DNA of 64,000 nucleotides from Isoetes taiwanensis (GCA_021234155.1 JAJEKV010000027.1:5080623-5144622), one strand, 5' to 3'; positions 43,357 to 55,872 are shown, numbered from the stretch's first letter. Notes: generated by a model not told the origin, from the sequence alone. Translations and numbers: made by a program.

Positions 43357-45744
43357 TCCACAGTCATTGCGGCTGAGGGGATCATAGATAGCAGTCCATA
43401 TCTAGTGTTGATAGATACAGGTAGCTCTCACAACTTTGCCTCCCCTAGGCTGGCTGCCCTAATGAAGAATAAAGTCTTGAAGTCTAAGCCAAGGCCAGTT
43501 AACATGGCAAACGGTGCCATTCGGCACACTAAGGGGAGGAGGATCACATTCGACATAGACCTTAGTGGAAGTAAGTGGCCAATGGGGGCAGAGGTCATGG
43601 AGATTGGAAGGTATGACCTTATAGTAGGAATGGAGTTCCTAAAGCCAGCGAAAGCCATGATCGACTGCGACCATAATGAAATCGCCATGACAGCACCAGA
43701 CGGCACCAAATTCATAGTGAAAGGTAAGAAGGCAGCTTCTCCCATGCAGTGTATTTCTTTGAAGCAGCTAAGGAAAAGTATAGAAAGAAATAAGGTGGAT
43801 TATATCTTGAGGTTAGAAGCAATTGACCCTGCTAAAGAGAAGGGAAGTGACCTAGGTGGGAATCAGTTGCCCAAGCCAGTAGCAAGGCTCATTACAGAAT
43901 TCAAGGATGTATTCCCGGATGAAATCCGGCAGCTACCACCTTATAGGGGTGTGGAGTGTGAGATCACACTAGCTCCAGATGCTAAGCCTACCAGTAAGAC
44001 GCCTTATAGGATGAGCACCCCGGAGTTGATTGAGCTCAAGAAACAGCTACAGGAATTGCTTGACCTTGGATTTATTAGGGCAAGTGTGTCTCCCTTTGGA
44101 GCACCCATACTCTTCGTGAAGAAGAAGGACGGGAGTTTAAGAATGTGCATAGATTATCGCCAGCTCAACAAGCAGACGATAAAGAATAAGTATGCTTTGC
44201 CAAGGGCAGATGATTTGATGGACCAGCTCCAAGGAGCGAAAGTTTTCTCTAAGATTGACTTAAGGTCATGCAACCATCAAATAAGGATTAAAGAGGAAGC
44301 TATCCATAAGACCGCCTTTAGAACGCGGTATGGGCACTTTGAGTTTACAGTAATGCCCTTTGGCTGATCGAATGCGCCGGCAACTTTCATGCGTCTCATG
44401 AACGACGTCTTCAGGGAGTTCTTAGATGGCTTTGTCATTGTTTTCTTCGACGACATTCTAGTCTTCAGCAAGTCCATTGAAGATCATTGTCAGCATTTGA
44501 GAAGAGTGTTAGAAAAGTTGAGATGGCATCGCTTGTATGGAAAGCTCTCCAAATGCCACTTTGCTACCGAAAGAGTGGAGTACTTGGGCCATGTGATATC
44601 AGCGGAAGGGATCTCCACCAACCCCGCAAAGATTGAAGCAGTAGTTGATTGGCCAGCTCCAAAGAATGTGGCGGAAGTGAGAAGCTTTCTAGGTCTGGCA
44701 GGATATTATAGGAAGTTCGTGAAGGACTATGCTAAGTGGGCGTCCCCTTTGACGGACCTCACTAAGAGTATTAAGGTGAAAGATTGGAGAACACATTGGC
44801 TAGAAAATGTGCAAGCTTCATTTGAAAAGCTTAAGGAAGCCTTAACAACAGCACCAGTGCTAGTTCTGCCGGATCCAGACAAGGACAAGATAATAGCAAC
44901 AGATGCAAGTAAGATAGCAACAGGTGGAGTCCTTATGCAAGAGGAAAGAGTAGTGGCCTATGATTCCAAGAAGTTGAACGACACCGAGCAGCGTTATCCA
45001 ACCCATAATCAGGAACTTCTAGCTATTGTAAGAGCTTCGGATTTGGAGGCATTATTTGCTTGGAAGGAAATTTCAGTTAGATACTGATCACCAGAGCCTC
45101 CAATACATCTTTACCCAACCACTCCTCAATCTAAGGCAAAGGAGGTGGATGGAATTCCTAGAAGAGTATGATTTTGAGATTGCTTATAAGCCAGGTAAGT
45201 TGAATGTGGTTGCTGATGCTCTTTTTAGAAGACCCCTTGAAACGAGAACACATTGTAATGCTATATCAACTCTTTCGAGTGGGTATGGCAAGAAAATTGA
45301 GGAGACATTACCATCTGATAGTGATTTCAAGGAGGTATGGGGAAGCCTCTCTAAGGAGGCTAGAACAGATAAGGAACGAGAAGCCTTCAAGCATTATAGG
45401 AAGGAAGGCAACTTGTTGTACCATAAGTATAAGTTGTGTGTGCCCGAATCTTCAGGCATAAGGAAGTTAATTCTTCACGACACACACAACAGCCCAATAG
45501 CAGGGCATGCAGGTTTTATGAAGACCTACTTCAAGATTCGAAATAGCTACTTGTGGCCGGGAATGAAGAAGCAGATAGCCAGATATATTCGGGAGTGCCA
45601 GTTGTGCCAGCAGACCAAGGCAGAGCAGCTTCGAATCCCGCGAGCCTTGGAACCTTTAGCAGTGCCGAATGCAAAATGGGAAGTGGTAAGCATGGATTTT
45701 ATCACAGGACTTCCTAGAACTCTACGAGGCAAAGATGCATTAAT
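43357..45744 (+). pseudogene. Chromovirus pol: protease, RT, RNase H, start of integrase
   Basis: Protease with '[13 protein letters not shown]' (43405). RT: '[20 protein letters not shown]', '[12 protein letters not shown]', a TGA at 44365-44367 inside the FGLSNAP motif, then 'IVFFDDILVFSKS' with both catalytic Asp. RNase H: 'KIIATDASKIATGGVL' and 'TEQRYPTHNQELLAIV', a one-base shift near 45035, then 'QLDTDHQSLQYIF'. Integrase: zinc-binding H..H..C..C region with 'CQLCQQTK' (about 45595) and first catalytic Asp in 'VVSMDFITGLPRT'. It ends where the foldback MITE enters. Defective in this copy. Confidence 0.93.
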
Positions 45745-46295
45745 CATTAGGGTCTTTTTGAGATTAAAAAAGGGCCTTCAAAACATGCCAACTAAGCCAA
45801 ATGAAGATAAATGAACTACCAATCAGAAATCAGAGCCTGACGGGTCCAGTCAACAAAACTGTTATAACTAACTCACTGGATCACATTATCTAGCATAACT
45901 ATTGATAGAAAAGTCCAAATGAGCTCTCGTTTAGTGCAATAGATAGATCTCGTTGAGATCTTTCCAACCTTAGGTGCTTTGCGCATATTTTAACCACTTA
46001 TGATTGTCAAAACTCCAAGAAAATATGGTTTTTACCATTTTTTACTATCCCACTGGGCTAAAAGATATGCAAACCACCCAAGGTTGGAAAGATCTCAATG
46101 AGATCTATGTATTGCACCAAACAAGAGCTCATTTGGACTTTTCTATCAACACTTATGCTAGAAAATGTGATTCAGTGAGTTAGTTATAACTGTTTTGCTG
46201 ACTGGATTACCAGTTATGTTTTCTGATTGGTAGTTCATATAGCTTAGTCAGCAATTCTTAGAAGGCCCTTTTATGATCTCAAAAAATCCCTAATG
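45745..46295. mobile_element. 551-bp foldback MITE inserted in integrase
   Basis: Left and right ends form an imperfect inverted repeat of about 240 bp per arm, starting CATTAGGG...TTTTTGAGAT (45745) and ending ATCTCAAAAAATCCCTAATG (46295). The arms share long blocks such as CAGTTATAACTAACTCACT. No coding capacity. Host frame on both sides (DALI ... VVVDKLSK) joins cleanly without it. No clear target duplication was seen, so the superfamily is open. Confidence 0.85.
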
Positions 46296-47329
46296 GGTTG
46301 TCGTAGACAAATTATCTAAGATAGCACACTTCGTGCCTTGCAAAACTACGGACACAGCATTAGATACTGCCAAGCTATTTGTAAAGGAGATTTTTAGACT
46401 CCATGACATGCCTCGGAGATAATTTCAAACAGGGATTCCAAGTAAGTGCTTTTTGGCAGGACCTCTTTAGCACCATTCAGACGAAGCTCTCCATGAGCAC
46501 GGCTTATCATCCACAGACGGATGGCCAGACGGAGCGCACGAATCGAATTATTGAAGATATGCTTAGAAGTTATGTGTGGAATAAGCAATCCAAGTGGGAT
46601 GAGTACATCCACTTGGTAGAATTCGCCTACAACAGTGCCAAGCAGGAGTCATCTCAGATGTCTCCTTTCATGGTAAATTACGGGTACCAGTGCCTAACCC
46701 CGGATACTTGGCACAATCCTGTGTCAAAGGTTGAAGTATCCCAGCAGATGCTAGGAGATATGCAGCAGCTGGTGGAAGAAGTAAGGGGGTACCTTCTAGC
46801 AGCAAGAAGTCGGCAGAAGAGTGTAGCCGACAGGTACAGGACCGTAAGGGAGTTCAAGGTAGGCGATAGCGTGTGGTTGAAGATCAAGGTAAAGCAAGCT
46901 AAGCTTCGGATTGGAAATTGTAAGAAGCTTGCCCCTAGGTGGGCCGGTCCGTTCAAGATCTTGGAGAAGGTGGGCTCTCAGGCCTACAAGTTGGATCTCC
47001 CAGCGCACCTTAAGGTCCATAAAGTTTTCCATGTAAGTTTATTGAGAAGGCACATTCCTAACCCTGATGAGGTTTTGGATACTCCAACTTTGTTGGAAAT
47101 GACGGAGGAGCAAGTTGAAATTGTGCCTGAGTTACTTCTTGATAAGTCATTCAAGAAGACTAGGAGATCTCAGTTCCTCCAGTATTTGGTCAAGTGGAAG
47201 CACTTGCCCGTGGAAGACGCGACATGGGTATTGAAGCAGGATTTGGAGAAGCAATACCCAGAGTTTATGAAGGAGTTTGATGGGCGAGTCGTCTCCGACT
47301 TGGTCAACCCCGACTTGCCAGGAGGTTAG
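46296..47329 (+). pseudogene. Chromovirus integrase C-terminal half and chromodomain
   Basis: Continues as '[19 protein letters not shown]'. Near 46405-46445 two one-base shifts surround the second catalytic motif, which would read SNRD instead of SDRD, so the catalytic Asp may be lost. From 46453: 'VSAFWQDLFSTIQTKLSMST', catalytic Glu in 'HPQTDGQTERTNR', GPF/Y-type 'RWAGPFKILEKVGSQAYKL', and at the end a chromodomain 'FLQYLVKWKHLPVEDATW' (about 47170-47230). The first aromatic-cage residue of classical chromodomains is not evident, as in many plant chromovirus chromodomains, so methyl-lysine binding is uncertain. Confidence 0.92.
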
Positions 47330-48172
47330 CTTAGTATGTTCTTAGTTAGCCTCTAGCTCTGGCAGATGTATTCTAGCTAGTGGAATACATATGCCAGAAT
47401 CTTGGAACATGTAGACGATGATGAGATAAGCCTTTAAGGCATTCTCTACGCCAACATGCACCAAGAGGTGCGCATGACCAATAGGGTCATGCGAGAGAGG
47501 AATTGAGGCATAGTGCGCGATGATGGGACATTGGTCGGATGCTCCCTATGCCACGATCAAGCGGGCTCGCACACCGCCATAGGGGGTCATGGTGAAGGTC
47601 AAAGTGATCATCTTGGCGATGGGATCGTGAGACGTTCCCTAGCTTAAAACCCTTGGGGCATGATGCATTAGGGGTACTCGGCACCGGGTAACCGAGCACA
47701 AGGTAGCACTTGATCATGGGCGATGATAGGATCATCTTAAATGGTCCTTAAGCTCAAATCCGATAGGGCCATGATCGAGTGCAAGGTATTAGGTAAGGGG
47801 GGTGGTCCCCTAAAACCACAAATTTATTAACTAAACTAACGTGATGTGTTACTTTTCGTGCGTGCAAGTGAGAAAACGAAAGCATCGGGGGAGGGGCGAT
47901 CACGAGAAGATGGGGAACCATGATTTAGATTTAGATTATGGACCCTAGTAACTCTTATAATAATGTTTTGAATTATTATAGGGAGTAACCTTGTTAAGGC
48001 TATATAATTTTGTATAAGTACAAATATAGCCTAAATTTTGATAATAAACCATTTAATAAGGAAGTTGATCATTTAAGCTAAATTGAAGTTGCGTACTTAT
48101 GTTGTTTTGCAGGAATAGTATAGGTTCATCACCTTAAGCGCATCGAGGACAAAGATTGTTCTAAGGGGAGAA
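47330..48172. other. 3' untranslated region and polypurine tract of the chromovirus
   Basis: No frame of note for 840 bp. It ends with the purine tract AAGGGGAGAA (48163-48172) directly before the 3' LTR, where plus-strand DNA synthesis is primed. Confidence 0.8.
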
Positions 48173-50901
48173 TGTGACGTTCGGGGAATATCGCCTTAGA
48201 TAATGTATATTCTGGACCCGGCCACTATACAAGTCGACCTTTGGTAGCCTTGTATACCTTCGGAAGTGGCAAGGGGCACATATCTAAGTTAATTGTTTAA
48301 CTTAGATAACCTTAGGATAAGGCCCATTTCCACATGGCCTTATCCTATTGGGCAACCGCCACACGGCCCCATCCTAGTGGTGCCACGTGTCATCCCATGT
48401 GAACCCTCACCTATATTGGCTCAAACCCTAACCCTAGACCTCTTTTCCTGACTCTAGCACCTGAACACTCACCTACGCACTCGAAACCCCGTTTCAAGCA
48501 TCGTTCGTCGTAGCATAGCCTGGCGCAGCAGCCCTCGAAGTGTGCGTATGATCATAGAGGGAGCATGACCTCGACCCCGTCAAGGAGCAATGGAGACACC
48601 AGGGATGGGAGGAAGCGCTTCTGGAGCAGGTAGGTGGAGTAGAGTCATAGTAGTTCATCTGGAAGTTAGCACTCCAGATGGGTCGATATGTTGTATCTTG
48701 AGTAGAGCCATCCTAGAACCTTTGATGAACATCTGGAACCCTAACTGTTAGTTAGATATGTATGATTAGGTTAAAATGTTCTTATTATGATTATCATGAT
48801 ATGATGTTATGGGATGTTGGTTGATGATGTTTGCTCCTCTTGTATTGGGAAGGGGGGTAGAGACCTAGGGCCATATGTAGTATGCTCCTAGTGTAGATCC
48901 CTTAGTTCTTATTAGTTGCGGCCTGTGCATAGGAACCCACCGGGCTATGGAGGCTATGATGTGACTCAACACTACACAACGGGACTAGAGGCGATGCGGA
49001 GGGAGGATCCCTGCCGAGTGGGGGCTACGGGGGATCCCATAGTGGGCTAGGCTTATGGTCGGTCACTTCGTGTGGGCCGAGCATGGGTCCGACACCTCCT
49101 GGGGCAATGGTGCTGCCCTGCCTCTCAAGAGTTGCAAGTGCTAGCTTGGCTCTTGTTTTGGGGTAGTGTTGTGCCTAATTATTTTTTAGCCTTGGTATAT
49201 ATAATTTTTTTGGCGAATATTTGTAAAATGAGAATAGCTAATTTGGCGAAAGTCTAGCAAATCCCAGAGGAGTTTATAGTTCACTGGCGAATAATCAACA
49301 TCACATTTGAAGCAATTTTTGGACATGTCTAATGGTTGAGAATTGCAATGTTTGAAAATGTTTAGTCAGTGAAGCAAATGTTTGACAATTTCACTTATTA
49401 GAATATCTCTAATGAATATACTATACATTCAGATGCTAAACCCTAATGAGTATCAACAACATATGCCCTTTCTTCTTGGGGAACTTGAGACCATCACCAT
49501 CACCATGGCACTAAAAGTTAGGGAATTGCATGAAAAAATTGAAATAATGGCTAGAATGTGCACATTCTTAAAGACATGGCAACATATATATTTATCGATC
49601 TTTAAAGATCAAATATATAAGTTACTTTTAGCTACTTAATTGGTGGTTGTGAAGATGGTTATTATTTATCTAAAAGCACATTAGGAACAATTTGGGTAAA
49701 AAGTTAGTGTGAACAAAGGTTTAAACTTACTTTACACAGATGCAATGTAATGGATTACGACATCAATGGGGTAGGTCAAATATTCATGTGCCATACAAAA
49801 TGGAATGTGAACCATTGTGAGGGCAAAAGTTTGTGACGCCACATGGCATTTGCCAAATTACGGAATGGAAGAGGGCAGGCGATTCCGCCCAACCGGTCAA
49901 CACAAGCCGCGACATCTAGAAACAACAAATCATTTTATTTTTGTTCCCCACTTTTCGGGGGAACAAAAAGGGCCCTTCCCTTCCTTCTTCAACAATGTGA
50001 GAGTCGCCACAATCGCGGGGGCTTTTCCGTTGTTGCCGGAGGCCTTTTCTATTATGTAAATCAAGTCCACAGGAGCCCCAATTGTCGGTTTCAATATCGA
50101 GTATGCCTTTTAATATCTAAGCTCCAATTTTTTGCTAAATCTATAACATATACTTCTATGCATATTTGATCATCTACAGACAATTATATAAGTAACAATA
50201 TGCCGCCGAGTTGTTAACGTGAGAAGCATTGAAACGTTTTGGCTACCTTAACCATTGAATATTGGGTCCTATTGTTTTTTAAACTAAGAAACAAACAAAA
50301 TGGACACGATTCTCTAGCCACCCGAGGAGTCTCTAGATCCCGGGAGGGGGAAATGCAACCCTTCCTGCCTCGACGGACCAGGGAGATGCAACCTGGAGTA
50401 GTCCCGATGGGTGATGCCATGGGATTGCGTATCCGGAAGGCTAGAGTCATGCCAGAGCCTGATGGAGCCCATCTGCAAAGTATGCACAGGAGGGGCGGAT
50501 GGAGTGGTCAACCCTAGCCATTGTCTTATGCCAGCCTCGCCACTGTCATGATTCGGTCTGCTCTATCTTGAGGCCTATCCAGTCAGTCGACTTCCTTATG
50601 TGTCGGAGCCACGGGTAGGAGCTCTCATGTTTTATGGCATATGATTATGTTCTTTGCACCATGGATATGTGGATGAGCTACCCTTCGAGGTAGTGTGATG
50701 TATTGTTGTTGCTAGTTCTGACGATGTTTATGCTTCCGCTGTGATAGGAGCCCATAGGGGAAGGGCGCGCAAGACACCTTCTTGTCCCCTTTCCGCACTA
50801 CGGAGACTCCAGAGTGCGGGATAGACGGAGGGCCCGTGCGGTCGGAGGACCGGATACGGAGTGTACGGCTGGGCGCCGTATATTTAGTAGGGAGCGTCAC
50901 A
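48173..50901 (+). repeat. 3' LTR of the chromovirus, interrupted
   Basis: Starts TGTGACGTTCG after the polypurine tract and ends GGAGCGTCACA before the ACTTT duplication. It matches the 5' LTR except for the foreign segment at about 49164-50302, where about 30 bp of LTR (5' LTR 25646-25675) is also missing. Confidence 0.93.
49164..50302. other. 1.1-kb foreign segment inside the 3' LTR
   Basis: Bounded by LTR sequence TTGTTTTGGGG on the left and CACGATTCTCTAGCC on the right. No terminal inverted repeat or target duplication was seen. It holds a strong hairpin, TTTTTGTTCCCC / GGGGAACAAAAA (49938-49969), and an open frame around 49843-50059 of unknown kind. It replaced about 30 bp of LTR, which fits filler DNA at a repaired break better than a transposition. 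Confidence 0.7.
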
Positions 50902-51775
50902 ACTTTGAAATTGAATATCATCCTGGCAAGAAAAATGCGATTGTTGATGCTTTATCTAGGAGGTCATTTTTAACCTCTATTAGTGTGCTTCAAGGACAAT
51001 GGGATGTTGATATTCTTAGTAAATTGAGGAATGATCCATACTTTGCACCTGTGGTGGAGAACCCTCAAGACTTTCTGAGGTACGCATTGTCCAAAGGGGT
51101 TTATATTGTAATGGACGTATGTGCATTCCTAATGACCAGGAGTTGAGATTGAGATTGCTATATGAAGCATATGATAGTCCTTTAGCGGGCCACCCAGGGG
51201 TACACAAAACTTGGAGAAAAATGCGTCAGAATTTCTTTTGTCTCGGACAGAAGAAGATGGTTAAGGAGTACGTGGCTAGATGCTTATCTTGTCAGAAGGT
51301 AAAAGCATCAAGGTTTAGGGAGCCTGGAGAATTGCAACCTATAGTAATTCCATCTTCTAAGTGGGAGAGTATTTCCATGGACTTCATTGTTGAACTACCC
51401 CGGACACGTTCAGGTTATGATGCAATTTATGTTGTGGTTGATCGGCTAACTAAGCAAGCCCATTTTATGCCTACAAAGACTACTGCTACAGCGATGGATA
51501 TCTCTAAGTTATTTGTCAAGGAGACTTTTAGGTTACGTGGGATGCCAGCCACTATTACATCCTATCGGGATATAAAGTTTATGAGCCAATTTTGGCAAGG
51601 GTTGTTTCAAAATATTGGGACTAAGTTATATGCCAGTACATCTTATCGTTCTCAGGCAGATGGCCAAGTGGAGCGAGTTAATCAAGTCTTGGAAGATATG
51701 CGATGTATGTGCCTAGTCAACCAAAGGTATGGGATTCTTATTTGTACTTGGTCGAGTTTGCGTACAACTAGACTC
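50902..51775 (+). pseudogene. Outer Ty3/gypsy element, 3' piece (RNase H end and integrase)
   Basis: Begins with the second ACTTT and restores the outer frame ('FEIEYHPGKKNAIVDALSRR'), so the inner element can be removed in silico without loss. Integrase follows: 'PLAGHPGVHKTWRKMRQNFF', 'CLSCQKVK', 'SKWESISMDFIVELPRT', 'VVVDRLTKQAHFMPTKT' and 'SQADGQVERVNQVLEDM'. The second catalytic motif reads SYRD in place of SDRD. It breaks off near 51770 inside the 'LVEFAYN' motif. Confidence 0.9.
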
Positions 51776-52677
51776 GCAGCTATTGCACAGTTATAATGTA
51801 AATGGTATGATTTGAACATCGGGCGTTGGTACCACATGGTACAACATCATGCACAGTTAAGTGGTCCGCCAATGCTGGACACAACGTGGATGGGTGTGTA
51901 TACACGTGGTTCCCCCGCCTCTATGTCACTGGCCTGATCAGCCGAGTTGACCTTGCTCAGACCCAGAGGAATATTGGTTGCAATGTTTGATGCTATAATT
52001 TGCTTAGTTATTATATATGTGGCCTTGAACGTTGGAATTATATTGCAATGGTCGTACTTATAGTGGATACTCATGGTATAATTATGCACCGTGGATGTGC
52101 TTGTTGGACTAGTAACTTGGTTTGCAGGGGCGAGGCTACGGTAAGGCTGAGTTATTATTTCTATGTTAATGCTTTGTGTTGTTGATGCTAGACATATTCT
52201 AGATCCCCGATCCCCACTTAGTCTGTGTGACTAACCCCGTGGTTGATGGTGTAAGCAGAGCTGCGAGATGCTCCGGAGAGTAGCCAAGCTTCAGGAAGGC
52301 GTGAGTAGAAGTGTGGATTGCCAGTTAATAGACTTGATTATTGGTTATTATATATTGGCTTGAGGCTGTAATTATCAAGAACATTAATTGTTGTGCGAGG
52401 TTATTGCTGAGTATTGGGCAAATATATTTTTGGGACCTTAGAATATGTACAAAGATGAAATTCTTTACCTAAGCATGCATGTGTTAATTTCTGGAGTCCC
52501 TAGGCTTAAGTAGATCCAATTGTAGAGATTGATGGGATCTCCAGTTACCGAGAGGTTAACTGGCCAGGCCCGTCACAGTAAACCATCGCTTATTGAAAGT
52601 TCCTAAGGAATTGTGGTTATGACGGTTCAAGCGACGGCGCCATAGCACCATCTGAGAGAGAACAGGGGGAAATGGGC
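51776..52677. other. Unassigned sequence, possible LTR piece
   Basis: No coding similarity. It ends at 52577 with GGCCCGTCACAG, similar to the CGTCACA ends of the nearby LTRs, so it may be a solo LTR or LTR piece. A matching start could not be placed. Confidence 0.35.
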
Positions 52678-53221
52678 TGTTAGTCCTGTGCCTCCTGGTA
52701 CAGGACTATTCATGCATACGACAGACCAGGTCAAGCTCAAGGATCCTCAGTCAGCCACGGGTCAGCCATCAAAGGCTCAGCAGAAGACCAAACAGCAGAC
52801 CACGCAGTCAAAGCCTGCGTCCGTCAACAAGAGGCGCCGCTCAGACAAGTGACGGCCCGTCACCGCCCGCGTCAGCGTCAGCGTGATTCTAGGCACTTCA
52901 AGAGGCACCGCCAACATTCCTGCAAATCAGGCCTCCTTCCAGGAGTCGGCACCGAGATCAGTCAGAGTGTCTATATTGGGCCAAAGGCCATTGTACTATA
53001 TATATGAGTAGAGCTAGCATATGGTGGCTAGATGAGTTTTGAGTCTTGTCTCCTTTCAGTTTTTCTCTCTATTGCGAGAGCTCATGTATGTTCATCATTG
53101 ATATCAAGGAAGCTTATCGTTTTCCTCTCATTTGTTCTGTTTTCTTCTTCTTCTTCTCTTCTTGCAAATCCCGCGTGACATAGTCCCCCGGACTCTCCTG
53201 TTAGATCCACGGGTCCTCACA
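52678..53221 (+). repeat. LTR-like segment (possible solo LTR)
   Basis: Starts TGTTAGTCCTGTG and ends near CTCACA. It contains a promoter-like stretch (ACTATATATATGAGTAGAG at about 52995) and 'CATTGATATCAAGGAAGC' downstream, a layout typical of copia LTRs. No second copy and no target duplication were found. Confidence 0.35.
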
Positions 53222-55821
53222 GAGGGCTGTCTTCCAGGAGTTCCCGAACCCAGACCCCAAACATGGGCCATCCGGCCAAGCAGGTCGAAACGTGGGAGAA
53301 CGAAACAGAGGAGCCGATATGAAGCTCTGGCTATGGCTTTGCATCCCTGCATGATTCATTATGGCTTTGCATCCTGCTTTTTTTATTGCGACCTGCTTTT
53401 GCTTTTCCAGGAAGGGCCAGAAGCAAGGTGCTTCTTAAGGTGCTGCTGTGGCTAGAAGCAGGAAACAGGGGAAGCTCAGGATGAAATAGGGTAGAGATCC
53501 TGCTATGGCTTTACATCTTTGCCTTTTACAGAGCATGATTCATTCTTTATTTTCGCATAACAGAGCCGGCTTACTGGCTTTGAAACCCTCAGCTATCATT
53601 TTTGCTTCTGCATGATTCATCTTTTGTTCTAGATTTAAAAAGAGGAGTGCCGATTCTTGGCGTTTTAGCCTCAAATAGAACCTATAAATTCCTGCACGCC
53701 AGATCAGCAAAAAAATCGGCATGCAACAATTCTCTGCACCTAAAAATCAGCAAAAAAACGACCAATTGAGAATTTTCCTTTTTCTCTCATTGCAGAACAT
53801 GATTATTAGCAAACACTATCAATAAAAATGTGAATGCCATCTCATTTCAATACAGGCCTCTTCTCGTGGAACATATCTATCATATGCACAAGGACTGATA
53901 CACGATACAAAATAGTACATTATACAGGCTTGATATGGGTGCTTATTTAGGGGCTGCTTATCATCTACATTCCAAGTTTACCACAGTCCTTAATTACAAT
54001 AGTATTTTACATATCTTTTCACATTTTAATGTATCTGCACTAGAACAATATTAGGCATAAAACCGCATCTCAACTATTAGGCATAAAACCACATCTCCAC
54101 TATTAGGCATAAAACCACATCTCAACTAGAACATCCACCAACAATTGCTCCAGCTTTATATAATAATAATATTTCAATCATTTAAATCCTAGCAGTTGCA
54201 CATTGAACCTTGCACATTGAATCCAAAAGGCCTTTTAGTTTGGTTGTCGTGATTTACGCTTGTCGAGCATGCAATTTATATAGCAATATGGATTCCTGCA
54301 ACGCTGCATAAGCTAAAATAAGTATCATAACATCAAGCCTACAACTCTCCTAGATTCTTCACAAAAAATGGTAGCAAATGTAGCATGATCAACAAACAAA
54401 AGAAAAAACATCTAAATGTGCTTTCTGCAGCCTCAAGACATCAGGCAATGTGAACTGCCAACCTTCTAGACATCAAGCAAATCCAAATGCTTCTCTTCAT
54501 GCTTCTACCCTTGGGGCAGGAGAAGCCTGAAATATTGATATCTTGTTACAACCACGTAAATGAATTCCGCCTCATTTGCTTTCCTGCTTTGCAAGTGCCA
54601 ATAAGAAGATTGGTGATTTGAATGGTCTATGCAATGTACTCAAATTGTGGTTCTTCTTGCAGACACATTGAAAGGCAACTTTGCAGAATTTTATGCTATA
54701 GCAATGGATATAATACTTGAGAAGGTGCCACCTGAAAGGTCTGATGTTTGGTTACACTACACCGCCCCTAACATCAACACAGATACATAGTGTGTTGAAG
54801 ATGAATTTAAAGATAATAGTCTCCCAAGGGATCTGCTTTATGCCTTCTGGATGCAAGAAGCTTCCTAAAGTAGAATGCGCCTTTTCGAAATTAAGACTGC
54901 ACCCCGTGCAGTAGCTAATGCTGTTGCGCAACTTATTCATCCCTTTTGCGGCATCTCACTAGTGCAGTTTCTTTGGAAGCCTCAAAATGCTTAAGAATGG
55001 AGCTGGAGTAGCAAGTTCTTATTCAGTGAATATAGGGAAAGAAATACCTACGTGCAATTGTCATTAGAGTTTAATAAGGTTTCTCAGGCCCATGATCTGT
55101 CTCAACATGAAGTTATCGCATTGTTCAGGTTCAATATAGTTTCTCTGCTTGGAACTGTAGGTCAAATCAGAGTACACTGAAGGTGGATGGCCGTGCAGAT
55201 GAACAATCTCAAGGCATCAGGCAATGTGAACTGCCAACCTACTAGACATCACGCAAATCTACAGATAATTTGAAAATCCAAATGCTGTCATGGGCTGCAT
55301 CACGCTACAAGATAATGATAATGAGTCCATCTTACACATGTGCTTCACAAGGACTTCCAAAATGCAAAATCCACTTGCAAACAATAACAATTCTCTCAAA
55401 CTACAGTTTCTTGCACTCTCTTCTGTGACAAACATAACACCCTCTTCTATCTCAAGGTATTCAAGAACCGACATTGCTTGTACCTGGCAACTTAAACCAC
55501 AATTCTGCAAAGGCACCAAATTTTCTTAATATGCACAAGTTTTGATCCTCAACAACAGCAGATTTTGCTAAAGCCATGCTAGAAGTTCCTTACATAGATA
55601 CAAATGGGACTTTTAAGTACAAAACCCCAGGCAGGCATATCTAGCTGCATGGCATAAAGTACATCTTGCTGCATGGCATAAAGTATCATGGAAGCTTACT
55701 AAATCTAGAATATGTAAATAGATGTAAAGATTCATCAAATGAAATACAGATTCTAAAACAACCACAGATTCTGAATGTAATACATATTTCCAAACTAATG
55801 GTGGAGGGCAAAAGAAAGGAT
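53222..55821. other. Gene-poor DNA with one exon-like stretch
   Basis: 54052-54127 holds three tandem 30-bp units (AGGCATAAAACC..CATCTC). 54663-54790 looks like an exon: acceptor TCTTGCAG, then 'TLKGNFAEFYAIAMDIILEK' and 'VPPERSDVWLHYTAP'; family not recognised, with stops after it. A related phrase (CATCAGGCAATGTGAACTGCC) is repeated at 54438 and 55216. Confidence 0.4.
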
Positions 55822-55832
55822 GATAGATAGAT

Positions 55833-55872
<40 letters not shown>

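Larger units (their letters stand above)
24646..50901 (+). mobile_element. Ty3/gypsy chromovirus with two extra ORFs, including a histone H3-like one
   Basis: Complete from LTR to LTR. Both LTRs run from TGTGACG to CGTCACA and are flanked by the 5-bp duplication ACTTT (24641-24645 and 50902-50906). Order: 5' LTR, primer-binding site, H3-like ORF, unknown ORF, gag, protease, RT, RNase H, integrase, chromodomain, polypurine tract, 3' LTR. It spans 26.3 kb because it holds three later insertions (31046-42537, 45745-46295, about 49164-50302); without them it would be about 13 kb. The LTRs differ by a few substitutions and small indels by eye. Gag and pol carry stops and shifts, so this copy is not autonomous. 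Confidence 0.93.

Noticed and set aside
49164-50302. Segment in the 3' LTR as a Helitron
   Set aside because: No 5' TC, no CTRR end with hairpin at the 3' end, and target bases are missing.
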